NCBI GenBank assembly: GCA_040902845.1 | Contig: JBBDWM010000019.1 | Coordinates: forward strand, 55,749-119,748 | Source: JALYNX01 sp040902845 | Lineage (GTDB): Bacteria > Actinomycetota > Acidimicrobiia > Spongiisociales > ZC4RG35 | DNA length: 64,000 nucleotides | Direction: 5' to 3' | Part shown: positions 57,557 to 64,000 of the stretch, in pieces | How the letters are laid out: each line of letters starts with the position of its first letter | Position numbering within the stretch: position 1 is the stretch's first letter | Program-made: the position numbers and the translations under genes | The notes under the pieces: generated by a model | What the model was told of the DNA's origin: nothing | What the model saw: only the letters and a program-made list of their open reading frames with translations | Databases searched by the model: none

Positions 57557-58615
57557 TCACCTGCCGACCGGAAGCCGAACCGTGAATACCGCCCCACCCT
57601 GGGGATGATTGGCGGCGGTGATCGTCGCTCCATGAGCTTCAACCAGGTCCTTGGCGATGGAGAGCCCGAGACCGGTGCCGGCTGAGTCGCCCGCCTTGAC
57701 GAAACGCTCGAAGATGTGCTCCAGTTGGTCCTCGGGGATACCGGGCCCGGTGTCGGCTACCTCGAGCACCACCGCCTCCGGTTCCTGACGGACCTTCACG
57801 GTCACCGCGCCACCGGCATCGAGGTGGTTGATCGCATTCGAGACCAGGTTTGAAAGCACCTGATGCAGCCGATGGGGGTCGACCTCCACCTCTGACATAT
57901 CGGGCTGGAAGTCGACTTCGATCACCACGCCCCGTCCCTCGACCGTGGAGGCGAAGGAATTGGCCACTTCGCCGATCAAAGCTTCCATGTCGGTTGGCTC
58001 TTTGTGCAGTTGGAGTCGTCCAGCCTCGGCCAGGGCGAGCACCCGAAGGTCTTCGAGCAGACGTTCCATCAGGTCGACCTCGTCGATGACGTGTGACAAG
58101 TCCTGGGGGTCGTGAAGCCCGTCGAGCACCGCCTCGATCTCACCCCTGATCACAGTGAGCGGGGTGCGTAGCTCGTGTCCCAGGTCGGCGAGCAAGCGCC
58201 GACGCCGTTCGTCTTCCTCTTCGAGACGTGCCGACATCCGGTTGAACGAGGACATGACCGCCCGAAACGGTCCCGGCACCCTGGTGTTGATCCGGACCCC
58301 GGTCTCGCCCTCACCCAAACGACGGGTGGCGTCGATCAGGTCGCCCACCGGGGCCCACGAGCGCCCGAACATCCGCCGCGCAGTCATGCCGAACCCGATC
58401 AGGATCAGGACCATCAGCCCCACAACCAGCCATCGGTCGGTCCCGTTGAAAGCGGCGAGACCGGCCACGATCAGCCCTCCGATCACGGCTCCGACCAGAA
58501 ACAGGAAGAAGACGAAGCCGACGATCCGTCGGAACATGTGCCGACCTGGGCCGCCCCATCCCGGTGGGGCTCCCTCCCGAGCCCATGGCGGGCCCCAGTG
58601 CTCGTGGTCAGGCAT
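57557..58615 (-). CDS. Sensor histidine kinase with minimal external loop
   Basis: A 352-residue kinase. Two membrane helices are joined by only about six residues (NGTDRW), then HAMP (RSWAPVGDLIDATRRLGEGE), DHp with the phospho-accepting His in LLADLGHELRTPLT, and HATPase_c (HQVLSNLVSNAINH, ADTGPGIPED, GTGLGLSIAKDLV). The near absence of an extracellular domain is typical of intramembrane-sensing kinases that read envelope stress through a partner. ATG 58615 overlaps the response regulator's end; an upstream ATG (58633) is possible. Confidence 0.92.
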   Translation of the reverse strand: MPDHEHWGPPWAREGAPPGWGGPGRHMFRRIVGFVFFLFLVGAVIGGLIVAGLAAFNGTDRWLVVGLMVLILIGFGMTARRMFGRSWAPVGDLIDATRRLGEGETGVRINTRVPGPFRAVMSSFNRMSARLEEEDERRRRLLADLGHELRTPLTVIRGEIEAVLDGLHDPQDLSHVIDEVDLMERLLEDLRVLALAEAGRLQLHKEPTDMEALIGEVANSFASTVEGRGVVIEVDFQPDMSEVEVDPHRLHQVLSNLVSNAINHLDAGGAVTVKVRQEPEAVVLEVADTGPGIPEDQLEHIFERFVKAGDSAGTGLGLSIAKDLVEAHGATITAANHPQGGAVFTVRLPVGR

Positions 58616-59285
58616 CGGTGAACTTGTACCCAACGCCGTAGACGGTCAGGACGTAGACGGGGCTCCGCGGGTCGGACTCGAGCTTCTTGCGCAGATTCTT
58701 GATGTGGGCGTCGATGGACCGCTCGTACGATTCGAAGGCGACGCCACGCATCACGTCGAGAAGTTGGCCTCTGGTGAACACCCGGCCCGGTTGGGCGGCC
58801 AGAGCCCTCAGCAACTCGAATTCGGAGGCGGTCAACTCGATGCTGGAGCCGTCGCGCTCCACTGTCCGATACGAGAGGCTGATCACCAGGTCTTTGGCCC
58901 GGATCGTCTCATTGGCGGTCTCGCCGGTGGTCCGGCGGAGGACCGCCTTGACCCGGGCCACCAGCTCCCGGGGACTGAACGGTTTGACCACGTAGTCGTC
59001 GGCTCCGAGCTCGAGACCGATGATCCGATCGGTCTCCTCACTGCGGGCGGTGAGCATGATGATGGGGATCGTCGACTGGCCTCTGATGGACCGGGTTACG
59101 TCATAGCCGTCCATTCCGGGGAGACCGAGGTCGAGCACTACCAGGTCGGGTCTGTCCGACCTGGCCGCGGCGAGAGCAGCGGGACCGGTGCCGGCCAGGA
59201 TCACGTCGAAGCCCGCCTCGGTCAGGTAGTCCCTGACCAGGCGGGCGATCTTGAGCTCGTCATCGACGACGAGGATCTTGGGCAT
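58608..59285 (-). CDS. OmpR/PhoB-family response regulator
   Basis: A 225-residue regulator. Receiver: Asp8, Asp9, phospho-acceptor Asp52 (LVVLDLGLPGMDG), Thr79 (IIMLTARSE), Lys101 (VVKPFSP). C-terminal winged helix: LTASEFELLRALAAQPGRVF then DAHIKNLRKKLESD and VYGVGYKF. Partner of the overlapping histidine kinase. Likely controls the small membrane protein upstream. Confidence 0.95.
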   Translation of the reverse strand: MPKILVVDDELKIARLVRDYLTEAGFDVILAGTGPAALAAARSDRPDLVVLDLGLPGMDGYDVTRSIRGQSTIPIIMLTARSEETDRIIGLELGADDYVVKPFSPRELVARVKAVLRRTTGETANETIRAKDLVISLSYRTVERDGSSIELTASEFELLRALAAQPGRVFTRGQLLDVMRGVAFESYERSIDAHIKNLRKKLESDPRSPVYVLTVYGVGYKFTDA

Positions 59286-59312
59286 GGGGTGATTGTCGCC
59301 GTCGGAGACGGT

Positions 59313-59714
59313 CTAGTTGCCCTGATCCGGGTCGGGTCTGTCCGGTGACGGGTTGCCGTGGGCTTTCTCATGCCAGTCGGCGAGCCGCTGCTCCATTGGT
59401 GAGGTATGGCCTTCGTGCCATTCCTTAGCCCAGTAGGGGCCGGGGCCGTGACCCCAGTGCCGGCGTCCAAAGAAGACCCGGGCGATCAGACCGAAGATCA
59501 AGAACAGAAACAGAAGCTTGAAGAAGATCCCGAAGAATCCGAAACCCCAGACTCCGGGATAGAAGCCAGGTCCCGGGGTGTTGACCACCACTTGGGCCCC
59601 GGTCTCGACCAGACCCTGTTGGTAGCCGATTTGGTAAACGCCGAACCCGGCGGCACCAAGGGCACCCAGGACCAGGATGGTCAGGAGGACCGCACCGATA
59701 ACGCTCTTTCTCAT
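59313..59714 (-). CDS. Small membrane protein upstream of the two-component system
   Basis: A 133-residue protein with an N-terminal helix (VIGAVLLTILVLGALGAAGF) and a second one (GIFFKLLFLFLIFGLIARVF). A His/Gly/Trp-rich cytosolic tail (RRHWGHGPGPYWAKEWHEGH) ends near RLADWHEKAHG, resembling SHOCT-like accessory proteins. It is the first gene of the operon with response regulator and kinase, so it may be the partner that signals to the loop-less kinase or the main output target. Confidence 0.78.
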   Translation of the reverse strand: MRKSVIGAVLLTILVLGALGAAGFGVYQIGYQQGLVETGAQVVVNTPGPGFYPGVWGFGFFGIFFKLLFLFLIFGLIARVFFGRRHWGHGPGPYWAKEWHEGHTSPMEQRLADWHEKAHGNPSPDRPDPDQGN

Positions 59715-59805
59715 GTCTCGGACTCCTTTGTTTGATGAGACTGAGGCAAGCGTCGGTCAGGAATATGGAGACGATGTGAAGACGGTGTGGAGGTGTGAGG
59801 AGTCG

Positions 59806-60321
59806 CTATGCGTCCTGATCCGATCGTCGACTCCGCTCTAGATGGGCTCGTATCGCCGGAAGGGTGCGAATGTCCTTGGGTCGCCCAGCTGCCTCCTTGG
59901 AACGTGCAACGTCTGCCAGGTCGGCCGTTGGCACCACTACATCCCGGTATTCGATATCGGAGGCGTTGCGGACCAAGTCGACGTAACCCTCTGTGCCAGC
60001 AGGCAGAACCGTCAGGTCGAGGGGGCCCGCTGAAGTGGCGAGGTTGAGGACCAGCATGTCATGAATCTTCTCACCAGTGAGACCGCCGGGGATGGGGACC
60101 GTCTCGTCTCCATATCTCAGTTCTCCATCGAGCTCATTGAGTGCCGCGGCAAGTCGAGCCAAGTTCTCCCTCGATCGCTCCGGGGTGATGTCGACGTCGG
60201 CCGTGGGTTGGACGGCCACGCCCCAGAGCTCGACGGCGAAGCCACCCACGACCACGAACTGGACATGGTGCTTGTGGAGAATCCTCACTATCTGAGCTGC
60301 ATCGACATCCGGCGCAGGCAT
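59806..60321 (-). CDS. Nucleotidyltransferase of a toxin-antitoxin-like pair
   Basis: A 171-residue DUF6036/MNT-like nucleotidyltransferase with the signature FVVVGGFAVELWG then TADVDITPE (GG..., DxD). Its ATG overlaps the stop of the XRE gene (TGATG). XRE-nucleotidyltransferase pairs occur as type IV or VII-like toxin-antitoxin systems (AbiE and MenAT relatives). Target RNA or protein unknown. Confidence 0.82.
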   Translation of the reverse strand: MPAPDVDAAQIVRILHKHHVQFVVVGGFAVELWGVAVQPTADVDITPERSRENLARLAAALNELDGELRYGDETVPIPGGLTGEKIHDMLVLNLATSAGPLDLTVLPAGTEGYVDLVRNASDIEYRDVVVPTADLADVARSKEAAGRPKDIRTLPAIRAHLERSRRSDQDA

Positions 60322-60668
60322 CAGCGTCCCCGGATCCGGTCGAGGCGGGCCTGCTCGACGCGGCGGTGTTGTCTCGCTTCGAGATCGGCCCTGGCCTTGG
60401 GCGGCAATGCTTGGAGGATTCGCTCGACCGACTGGTCGTGGTCGTCGAGAGCCGCGAGTTGGATTCGCATTTCAAATCCGGCGGCGTCGATCAGACGTTG
60501 CAACGTGGGAACGGTGGGTTCCTTGCGTCCAGTCTCGTAAGCGGAGACAGCCTGTTGGCTCATGCCTGCTCGCTCTGCGAGCTCACCCTGAGTCAGCTGG
60601 GCCTTATCACGGGCAAGCCGGATCAGACCTGCGGCCAGAGTTGGGGCGGGGTCGTACTTGCCCACCAC
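60321..60668 (-). CDS. XRE-family antitoxin-like regulator
   Basis: A 115-residue helix-turn-helix protein (LIRLARDKAQLTQGELAERA, MSQQAVSAYETGRKEPTVPT, LQRLIDAAGFEMRIQL) with a helical C-terminus. GTG 60668 (followed by a second GTG). It overlaps the nucleotidyltransferase gene and has an inverted repeat upstream, consistent with autoregulation of the pair. Confidence 0.85.
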   Translation of the reverse strand: MVGKYDPAPTLAAGLIRLARDKAQLTQGELAERAGMSQQAVSAYETGRKEPTVPTLQRLIDAAGFEMRIQLAALDDHDQSVERILQALPPKARADLEARQHRRVEQARLDRIRGR

Positions 60669-60673
60669 TCCAG

Positions 60674-60708
60674 CCTACACATACGATAGATTGTTTACAA
60701 CCTGTAGG
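60674..60708. promoter_or_regulatory. Inverted repeat and AT-rich promoter region before the XRE gene
   Basis: CCTACA (60674-60679) and TGTAGG (60703-60708) flank an AT-rich stretch containing ATTGTTTACAAC. This is the likely promoter/operator of the leftward XRE-nucleotidyltransferase operon. Confidence 0.45.
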
Positions 60709-60722
60709 TAGTAATGGCCGAC

Positions 60723-60881
60723 TCAGGCGAAGACGTAGGCCACCGCTGAGGCATACACCATCAGGGTGACCAACAGCATGGCGTAGCCACGCAGGCCACG
60801 GTTGCCGAAGTCCTCGGCGATCTTGGCGCCTGAGAGCCCAACCGCGACCACGAAAACGATGGTCCCGATCCACTCAGGCAT
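60723..60881 (-). CDS. 52-residue two-helix membrane protein
   Basis: ATG 60881 to TGA 60723 encodes PEWIGTIVFVVAVGLSGAKI then AEDFGNRGLRGYAMLLVTLM and VYASAVAYVFA. Two hydrophobic helices are separated by a charged loop. High GC at third positions and placement between co-oriented genes support a real small gene. Function unknown. Confidence 0.55.
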   Translation of the reverse strand: MPEWIGTIVFVVAVGLSGAKIAEDFGNRGLRGYAMLLVTLMVYASAVAYVFA

Positions 60882-60952
60882 GCGGATTCCGCCCCAACTC
60901 AACCTCCCGCGGCGAAACCTAGCAATTGGCCTCGCCCGATGCAGCCGTGTTG

Positions 60953-61360
60953 CTACTGCCAGGCGGCGAGGATCACACCCATGATGACGAACCCGGGGAC
61001 GGTGTAGGGAACGTAGATCCCCATCAGGCCCTTGCGTCCCTCGAAGGAGAGACCGACCACCTGTGATACGACGACGAATCCGACGCCGGCCACGAAACCG
61101 AGCACGATCCCGTCGAGCACGGTCGAGGCGCCAATGGCAGCTCCGATCAACCCCATGGCGGTGGCCGAGATGAACCAGCCGACGAAGTTGATCACCAACA
61201 GCATCGGACTGGGCCTCCCCTGCTCGGTGATGCCAAGGGCAGCTCGGTAGGCCTTGCCGAACAGGGCGTTGGAGTACCAGATGGCGCCAAGGGCGAAGTA
61301 GGCCAGGGCGGCGACGAGAACCGCGAGCCAGTTCAGGTCTCCGAAGTAGTCGAAAAGCAT
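60953..61360 (-). CDS. DUF1761 family membrane protein
   Basis: A 135-residue protein with four helices in the DUF1761 pattern: NWLAVLVAALAYFALGAIWY, SNALFGKAYRAALG, VINFVGWFISATAMGLIGAA and a closing helix. Function unknown; often annotated only by domain. Transcribed leftward behind the small genes toward 61429. Confidence 0.85.
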   Translation of the reverse strand: MLFDYFGDLNWLAVLVAALAYFALGAIWYSNALFGKAYRAALGITEQGRPSPMLLVINFVGWFISATAMGLIGAAIGASTVLDGIVLGFVAGVGFVVVSQVVGLSFEGRKGLMGIYVPYTVPGFVIMGVILAAWQ

Positions 61361-61428
61361 GTATGCCTCCTCAGGGTGTCAACCCGCCAAAGCTAATGGG
61401 CGCCGACGCGAGCTGGTCGAATGTGGCT

Positions 61429-61542
61429 TCAGAGCAAACCCGCGATCCGCTCCACGGTGACGCCAACACCGATGACAAAGGCCACCCCCAGATAGACCAT
61501 CACCAGCCGGGTGTCACCGAGCTTGCATTTGGACTGGACCAA
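61429..61542 (-). CDS. Possible 37-residue membrane peptide
   Basis: From TTG 61542 the frame reads VQSKCKLGDTRLVMVYLGVA then FVIGVGVTVERIAGLL, a single hydrophobic helix with strongly GC-rich third positions. The same frame stays open to about 61680 without ATG, GTG or TTG, so it could also be the tail of a decayed gene. Weak support. Confidence 0.3.
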   Translation of the reverse strand: MVQSKCKLGDTRLVMVYLGVAFVIGVGVTVERIAGLL

Positions 61543-61673
61543 CCCCGCCCGCCTTGCCTTGTAGTAGGCAACGAGCGGGGCATCCCTGCGAGGGTTTGAA
61601 GCCGAATCGACCTGGGTAGGGAGAGCCCGCCAAGAGCCCAGGGCGGGCAGTTGTCGATCGGAGGGAGTCCAAT

Positions 61674-62225
61674 TTGTCCTTGTTCAACGACGCTTCGTCG
61701 CGTCCATGGCGGGTGGTGGCCGTCGTTGTGTTGGGTCTTGCCGTCTCCATGACGACAGCCACGCCTGCCTCGGCAGCGAGCGCCGACTGCGAAGGCGTCA
61801 GACGACAGGTTGCCGAAAGGGTGTTCCATGAGGCGACGAGTGGAGTTCCCTCGGGTTTCCTCGAGCATCTGCGCAGCCTGGGCCCGAGTCTGATCGGATG
61901 CGATCGGGATGACCTGGATGGATACCAGGGGATGGGCAATGACACCGAACAATGGCGCCCCCTGGTCGCCCTCTACTTCGACCCCGAGGATGTCGACCGG
62001 GCGATGTGTCTGATGGAGAAGGAGAGCGGCGGCAATCCCGAGGCCCGCAACCCGAGCACCGGTGCCGCCGGGCTGATGCAGGTGATGCCGTTTTGGGCCG
62101 AGACCCACGGATACGACTACGAGGTCTTGTTCAACCCGGCCGTCAACCTGTGGATCGCCGGCCAGATCCGGGACCAACAGGGCTGGCACGCATGGAGCCC
62201 GTACCTGCGAGGGGAATGCCGCTAG
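61674..62225 (+). CDS. Secreted lytic transglycosylase-like (SLT) protein
   Basis: A 183-residue exported protein. The signal peptide (VVAVVVLGLAVSMTTATPASAA) precedes an SLT/lysozyme-like domain with the catalytic Glu in LMEKESGGNPEARNP and GAAGLMQVMPFW, then NPAVNLWIAGQI. Cleaves peptidoglycan glycan strands. TTG 61674 with CGGAGGGA upstream. Confidence 0.88.
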   Translation: MSLFNDASSRPWRVVAVVVLGLAVSMTTATPASAASADCEGVRRQVAERVFHEATSGVPSGFLEHLRSLGPSLIGCDRDDLDGYQGMGNDTEQWRPLVALYFDPEDVDRAMCLMEKESGGNPEARNPSTGAAGLMQVMPFWAETHGYDYEVLFNPAVNLWIAGQIRDQQGWHAWSPYLRGECR

Positions 62226-62228
62226 GGG

Positions 62229-62423
62229 TCAATGCGTATCTGCTCCGATCGAGACGCCGACCGCGGGGTCGGCCTGGATCAGGTCGAGGTCGTCCTGATC
62301 GAAGCTGAAGCTGACGTGACCACACTGCTCGCAGACGGTCCGCTCCAATCCGGCGGAGCGGACCACCACCACGTTTTCGTGTTCGCAGTTAGGCCCGATG
62401 AGTCTGGGCAGGCTGATCCTCAC
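62229..62423 (-). CDS. Small cysteine-rich (zinc-binding?) protein
   Basis: A 64-residue protein. GTG 62423 is chosen because CAGGAG lies nine bases upstream; a longer frame to 62519 lacks a ribosome site. It carries GPNCEHENVVVV and TVCEQCGHVSFSFD, so Cys/His (CxH ... CxxCxH) could hold one zinc ion. Function unknown. Confidence 0.6.
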   Translation of the reverse strand: MRISLPRLIGPNCEHENVVVVRSAGLERTVCEQCGHVSFSFDQDDLDLIQADPAVGVSIGADTH

Positions 62424-62525
62424 TGTGAGTGTCTCCTGGTCGCTCTTCGTGACATTGTGACCGATGGGAGGCTGAAATCCGTGGCAAACCAAACAGATGT
62501 CAGCCCGCTCTCGGATCAAGTGCGG

Positions 62526-63200
62526 TCAGCTCCGTTCGTAACGGGGGATTCGCACTCGAAAGCTGACCAGCCCGTCCGGTGAGGTGATCTCGACCCCGGC
62601 CAACAGGTCGGCGAGCTGAACGGTGGTGGTGAAGTCGCACTCCGTCACAAGGTCACGGCCGAGGCAGGCGCCGTCGGTGCCGCGAGGAACTGCCTCTCTC
62701 ACCTCGACCCGGGCAGTGAGGATCAGGTCTCCTTGGGGGAGCAACCCCAGCCCGGTCCCCTGCAGCACCATGGTTTCTGGATTGGGCGCCCCGCAGATGT
62801 CCCTCCCAAACAGAGGGGTCCATCCGGCCGCACCCAACCGGTCCCATTCGACGCTGTCCCAACGCCACCACAACTCAGCGCCGGTGGGGACCCCGGGGAT
62901 ATACGAGCTGGGGTAGACGTTGAGGTGGCTGGCGGTGACCCGGTACAGATTGCCGTCCTGGGACACGTCGACCTGGAGCAGACCATCGATCTCGGGTCGG
63001 ATCTGGGGGATGGTCAGGGTGTAGGTGTTGGTCAGGGGAAGCGTCCTCCGCACGTAAATCTGCGCTTCTGCCCCTGAAACATCGGCATCGGTGATGGTGA
63101 GGTCGTAGCCGCCCCCGATGCAGAGACCGCTCAACGAGATCCGATGCACGGTGTCCAGGGCGGTGGATTGATAACGCTTTCCTGCGCATGGAGTCGCCAT
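62526..63200 (-). CDS. Hypothetical beta-rich protein
   Basis: A 224-residue protein started at ATG 63200, with beta-strand-rich content (GGYDLTITDADVSGAEAQIY, LYRVTASHLNVYPSSY, LWWRWDSVEWDRLGAAGWTP) and a C-terminal FTTTVQLADLLAGVEITSP. Three or four cysteines (RDICGAPNP, DGACLGRDLVTECDF) suggest disulfides, but no signal peptide is present, so the N-terminus may be lost or the start wrong. No family recognised. Confidence 0.5.
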   Translation of the reverse strand: MATPCAGKRYQSTALDTVHRISLSGLCIGGGYDLTITDADVSGAEAQIYVRRTLPLTNTYTLTIPQIRPEIDGLLQVDVSQDGNLYRVTASHLNVYPSSYIPGVPTGAELWWRWDSVEWDRLGAAGWTPLFGRDICGAPNPETMVLQGTGLGLLPQGDLILTARVEVREAVPRGTDGACLGRDLVTECDFTTTVQLADLLAGVEITSPDGLVSFRVRIPRYERS

Positions 63201-63268
63201 GAGCACTTCACGCCACTGGTCCGAGCCGTGGGTGTGGCTTACGTCAAGATGCGCCCTGCGTCAGCTCT

Positions 63269-63616
63269 TCAGAGAGCGAGGTGCAGCCGGAGCGCTTCGT
63301 CGAGTTCGAGCATGAGCGGAGCCGGGACAGAGCCGACGAGGTCTCTGATCCGCTCAACCGATATGGATCTCACCTGCTCGGCTTGGGCCTTGGAGTCGCG
63401 GTCCAATCCGCTCGCCTCGGCAGACATCAGAACCTGGAATGGGTACACCGATGTGACATTCGAGGTCACGGGCACGACCGTGATGACCCCCCGCCCCAAA
63501 CGCGCCGCCATCGAGTTAGCGCCATCGTTGGAGACGATGACCGCTGGGCGGCGACGTGCAGGCTCTGCGGATAGCCCCTGGCCGAATTCGACCAATCGGA
63601 TCTCACCTCTGAGCAT
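63269..63616 (-). CDS. mazF: MazF/PemK-family toxin
   Basis: A 115-residue PemK/MazF-type endoribonuclease: MLRGEIRLVEFGQGLSAEPA, RRRPAVIVSNDGAN, VITVVPVTSNVTSVYPFQVL, and QAEQVRSISVERI. ATG 63616 overlaps the antitoxin stop (TGATG). Expected to cleave mRNA at short specific sites. Confidence 0.92.
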   Translation of the reverse strand: MLRGEIRLVEFGQGLSAEPARRRPAVIVSNDGANSMAARLGRGVITVVPVTSNVTSVYPFQVLMSAEASGLDRDSKAQAEQVRSISVERIRDLVGSVPAPLMLELDEALRLHLAL

Positions 63617-63834
63617 CAGGACAAGCTGTCACCGACCGCGCTATCCCAGGGTTCTGACTCATCTGAGTCTTCCCACTCCCGCCAGGCGTCTGCGTAGGCG
63701 TCACCGAGCTTGGACGAACGGAGCGTCCGAACCGCGGAGTGGACCACGGCTGAACGCGACGCAAATCCCTGGTTCTTGGCGTAGTTGTCGAGAAACTCGA
63801 CATCCTCGTCGGGCAGGCTTACGCTTATCTTCAT
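63616..63834 (-). CDS. Ribbon-helix-helix antitoxin (MazE-like)
   Basis: A 72-residue protein with an RHH fold (MKISVSLPDEDVEFLDNYAK, FASRSAVVHSAVRTLR) and an acidic C-terminal tail (EWEDSDESEPWD) for toxin neutralisation. Overlaps mazF by one base. Confidence 0.9.
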   Translation of the reverse strand: MKISVSLPDEDVEFLDNYAKNQGFASRSAVVHSAVRTLRSSKLGDAYADAWREWEDSDESEPWDSAVGDSLS

Positions 63835-63840
63835 ACTGGC

Positions 63841-63862
63841 AGCATACCAAAAGTAGGATGCT
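63841..63862. promoter_or_regulatory. Possible operator of the MazEF operon
   Basis: AGCAT (63841-63845) and ATGCT (63858-63862) flank ACCAAAAGTAGG immediately upstream of the antitoxin start. Short and weak, but correctly placed for RHH autorepression. Confidence 0.3.
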
Positions 63863-63911
63863 CTAGCTACCCGTTGGTGCGGCCAAACCTGAAAACGGGA
63901 CGGGTCGGGGG

Positions 63912-64000
63912 TCAGAGTGCGGGGGGGAGACCGGGGAACATTGGGAAATGCCGAACGTTGCGAGTGAGAAGATCTGCTCCCTCAACTTCAGCCGTAGCGG
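63912..64000 (-). CDS. C-terminal end of a PIN-domain toxin (partial)
   Basis: Reading left from the window edge the frame gives AEVEGADLLTRNVRHFPMFP then GLPPAL and TGA at 63912. The LLTRNVRHFPMFPGL pattern is typical of the C-terminus of VapC PIN toxins (ATLLTRN with the acidic active site). It lies upstream of the MazEF operon on the same strand. Confidence 0.7.
   Translation of the reverse strand, partial: ATAEVEGADLLTRNVRHFPMFPGLPPAL

Noticed and set aside
1..64000. tRNA or rRNA genes
   Set aside because: No convincing tRNA cloverleaf (T-loop GGTTCGAAT with matching acceptor stem) or rRNA core sequence was seen in the intergenic regions by eye; a covariance scan would be decisive.

Overview
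The window is GC-rich, with compact operons full of ATGA, GTGA and TGATG start-stop overlaps. It encodes many secreted proteins and lipoproteins with threonine-rich linkers, an F420-type luciferase-like oxidoreductase, a plant-type acyl-ACP desaturase, an SCO7613-like giant membrane protein and class III nucleotidyl cyclases. This combination points to an uncultured or little-studied actinobacterium, most likely of class Acidimicrobiia. That placement is inference: no rRNA or tRNA gene was found to anchor it. All calls come from reading the sequence; no database search was run.

Layout. 1-7.0 kb: end of an upstream gene, a Thr-linker surface protein, a PadR / membrane protein / methyltransferase operon behind a perfect palindrome, a doubly damaged lipoprotein gene, GC-rich repeats, a UPF0316 protein, a cupredoxin lipoprotein, an AlkZ/HTH_42-like gene interrupted by an in-frame TGA, and an acyl-ACP desaturase. 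7.1-15.7 kb: a catabolic island with a complete NitT/TauT-type ABC importer (two permeases, ATPase, binding lipoprotein), beta-ureidopropionase, dihydropyrimidinase and, after an oppositely oriented CPBP protease, a CoA-acylating (methyl)malonate-semialdehyde dehydrogenase. Together these fit uptake and reductive breakdown of pyrimidines or hydantoins to acetyl- or propionyl-CoA. The usual first reductase is absent; an F420-type LLM oxidoreductase at 22.1 kb is a speculative candidate. 16.2-21.9 kb: a five-gene overlapping MacB-like export operon, one of whose ATPases carries a C-terminal AbrB/SpoVT-like segment.

22-34 kb: the LLM enzyme, an 890-residue cyclase/NTPase/TPR signalling protein, a sigma / anti-sigma-like locus with two paralogous membrane modules, a DUF6920-like protein, a secreted lamin-tail-like protein, an EamA transporter, TypA/BipA and a metallo-hydrolase. 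34.6-43 kb: a small HTH regulator, a VapBC pair with an operator, DUF4126, a repeat-rich surface adhesin, rhomboid protease, a degenerate sensor kinase, a DksA/TraR zinc-finger protein, and a decayed interval in which a ScyD/E-like gene remnant lies between two palindromic repeats. 43-48 kb: one 1625-residue polytopic membrane protein. 48-64 kb: a truncated secreted protein, an adenylyl cyclase, a methyltransferase, a subtilase lipoprotein paired with an Lgt-like enzyme, several toxin-antitoxin pairs, a beta-propeller lipoprotein, a two-component system, small membrane proteins and a lytic transglycosylase.

The most distinctive unexplained feature is a family of roughly 53-bp imperfect palindromes (five full copies and one half copy) between genes at 15.75, 29.14, 39.9, 42.45, 42.64 and 48.1 kb. 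Their arms begin CCGTAATTGGGAC or CCCCAAATTGGGA around a conserved CCGTATATGACC core. Several copies sit next to truncated genes, and two appear to supply a ribosome binding site.
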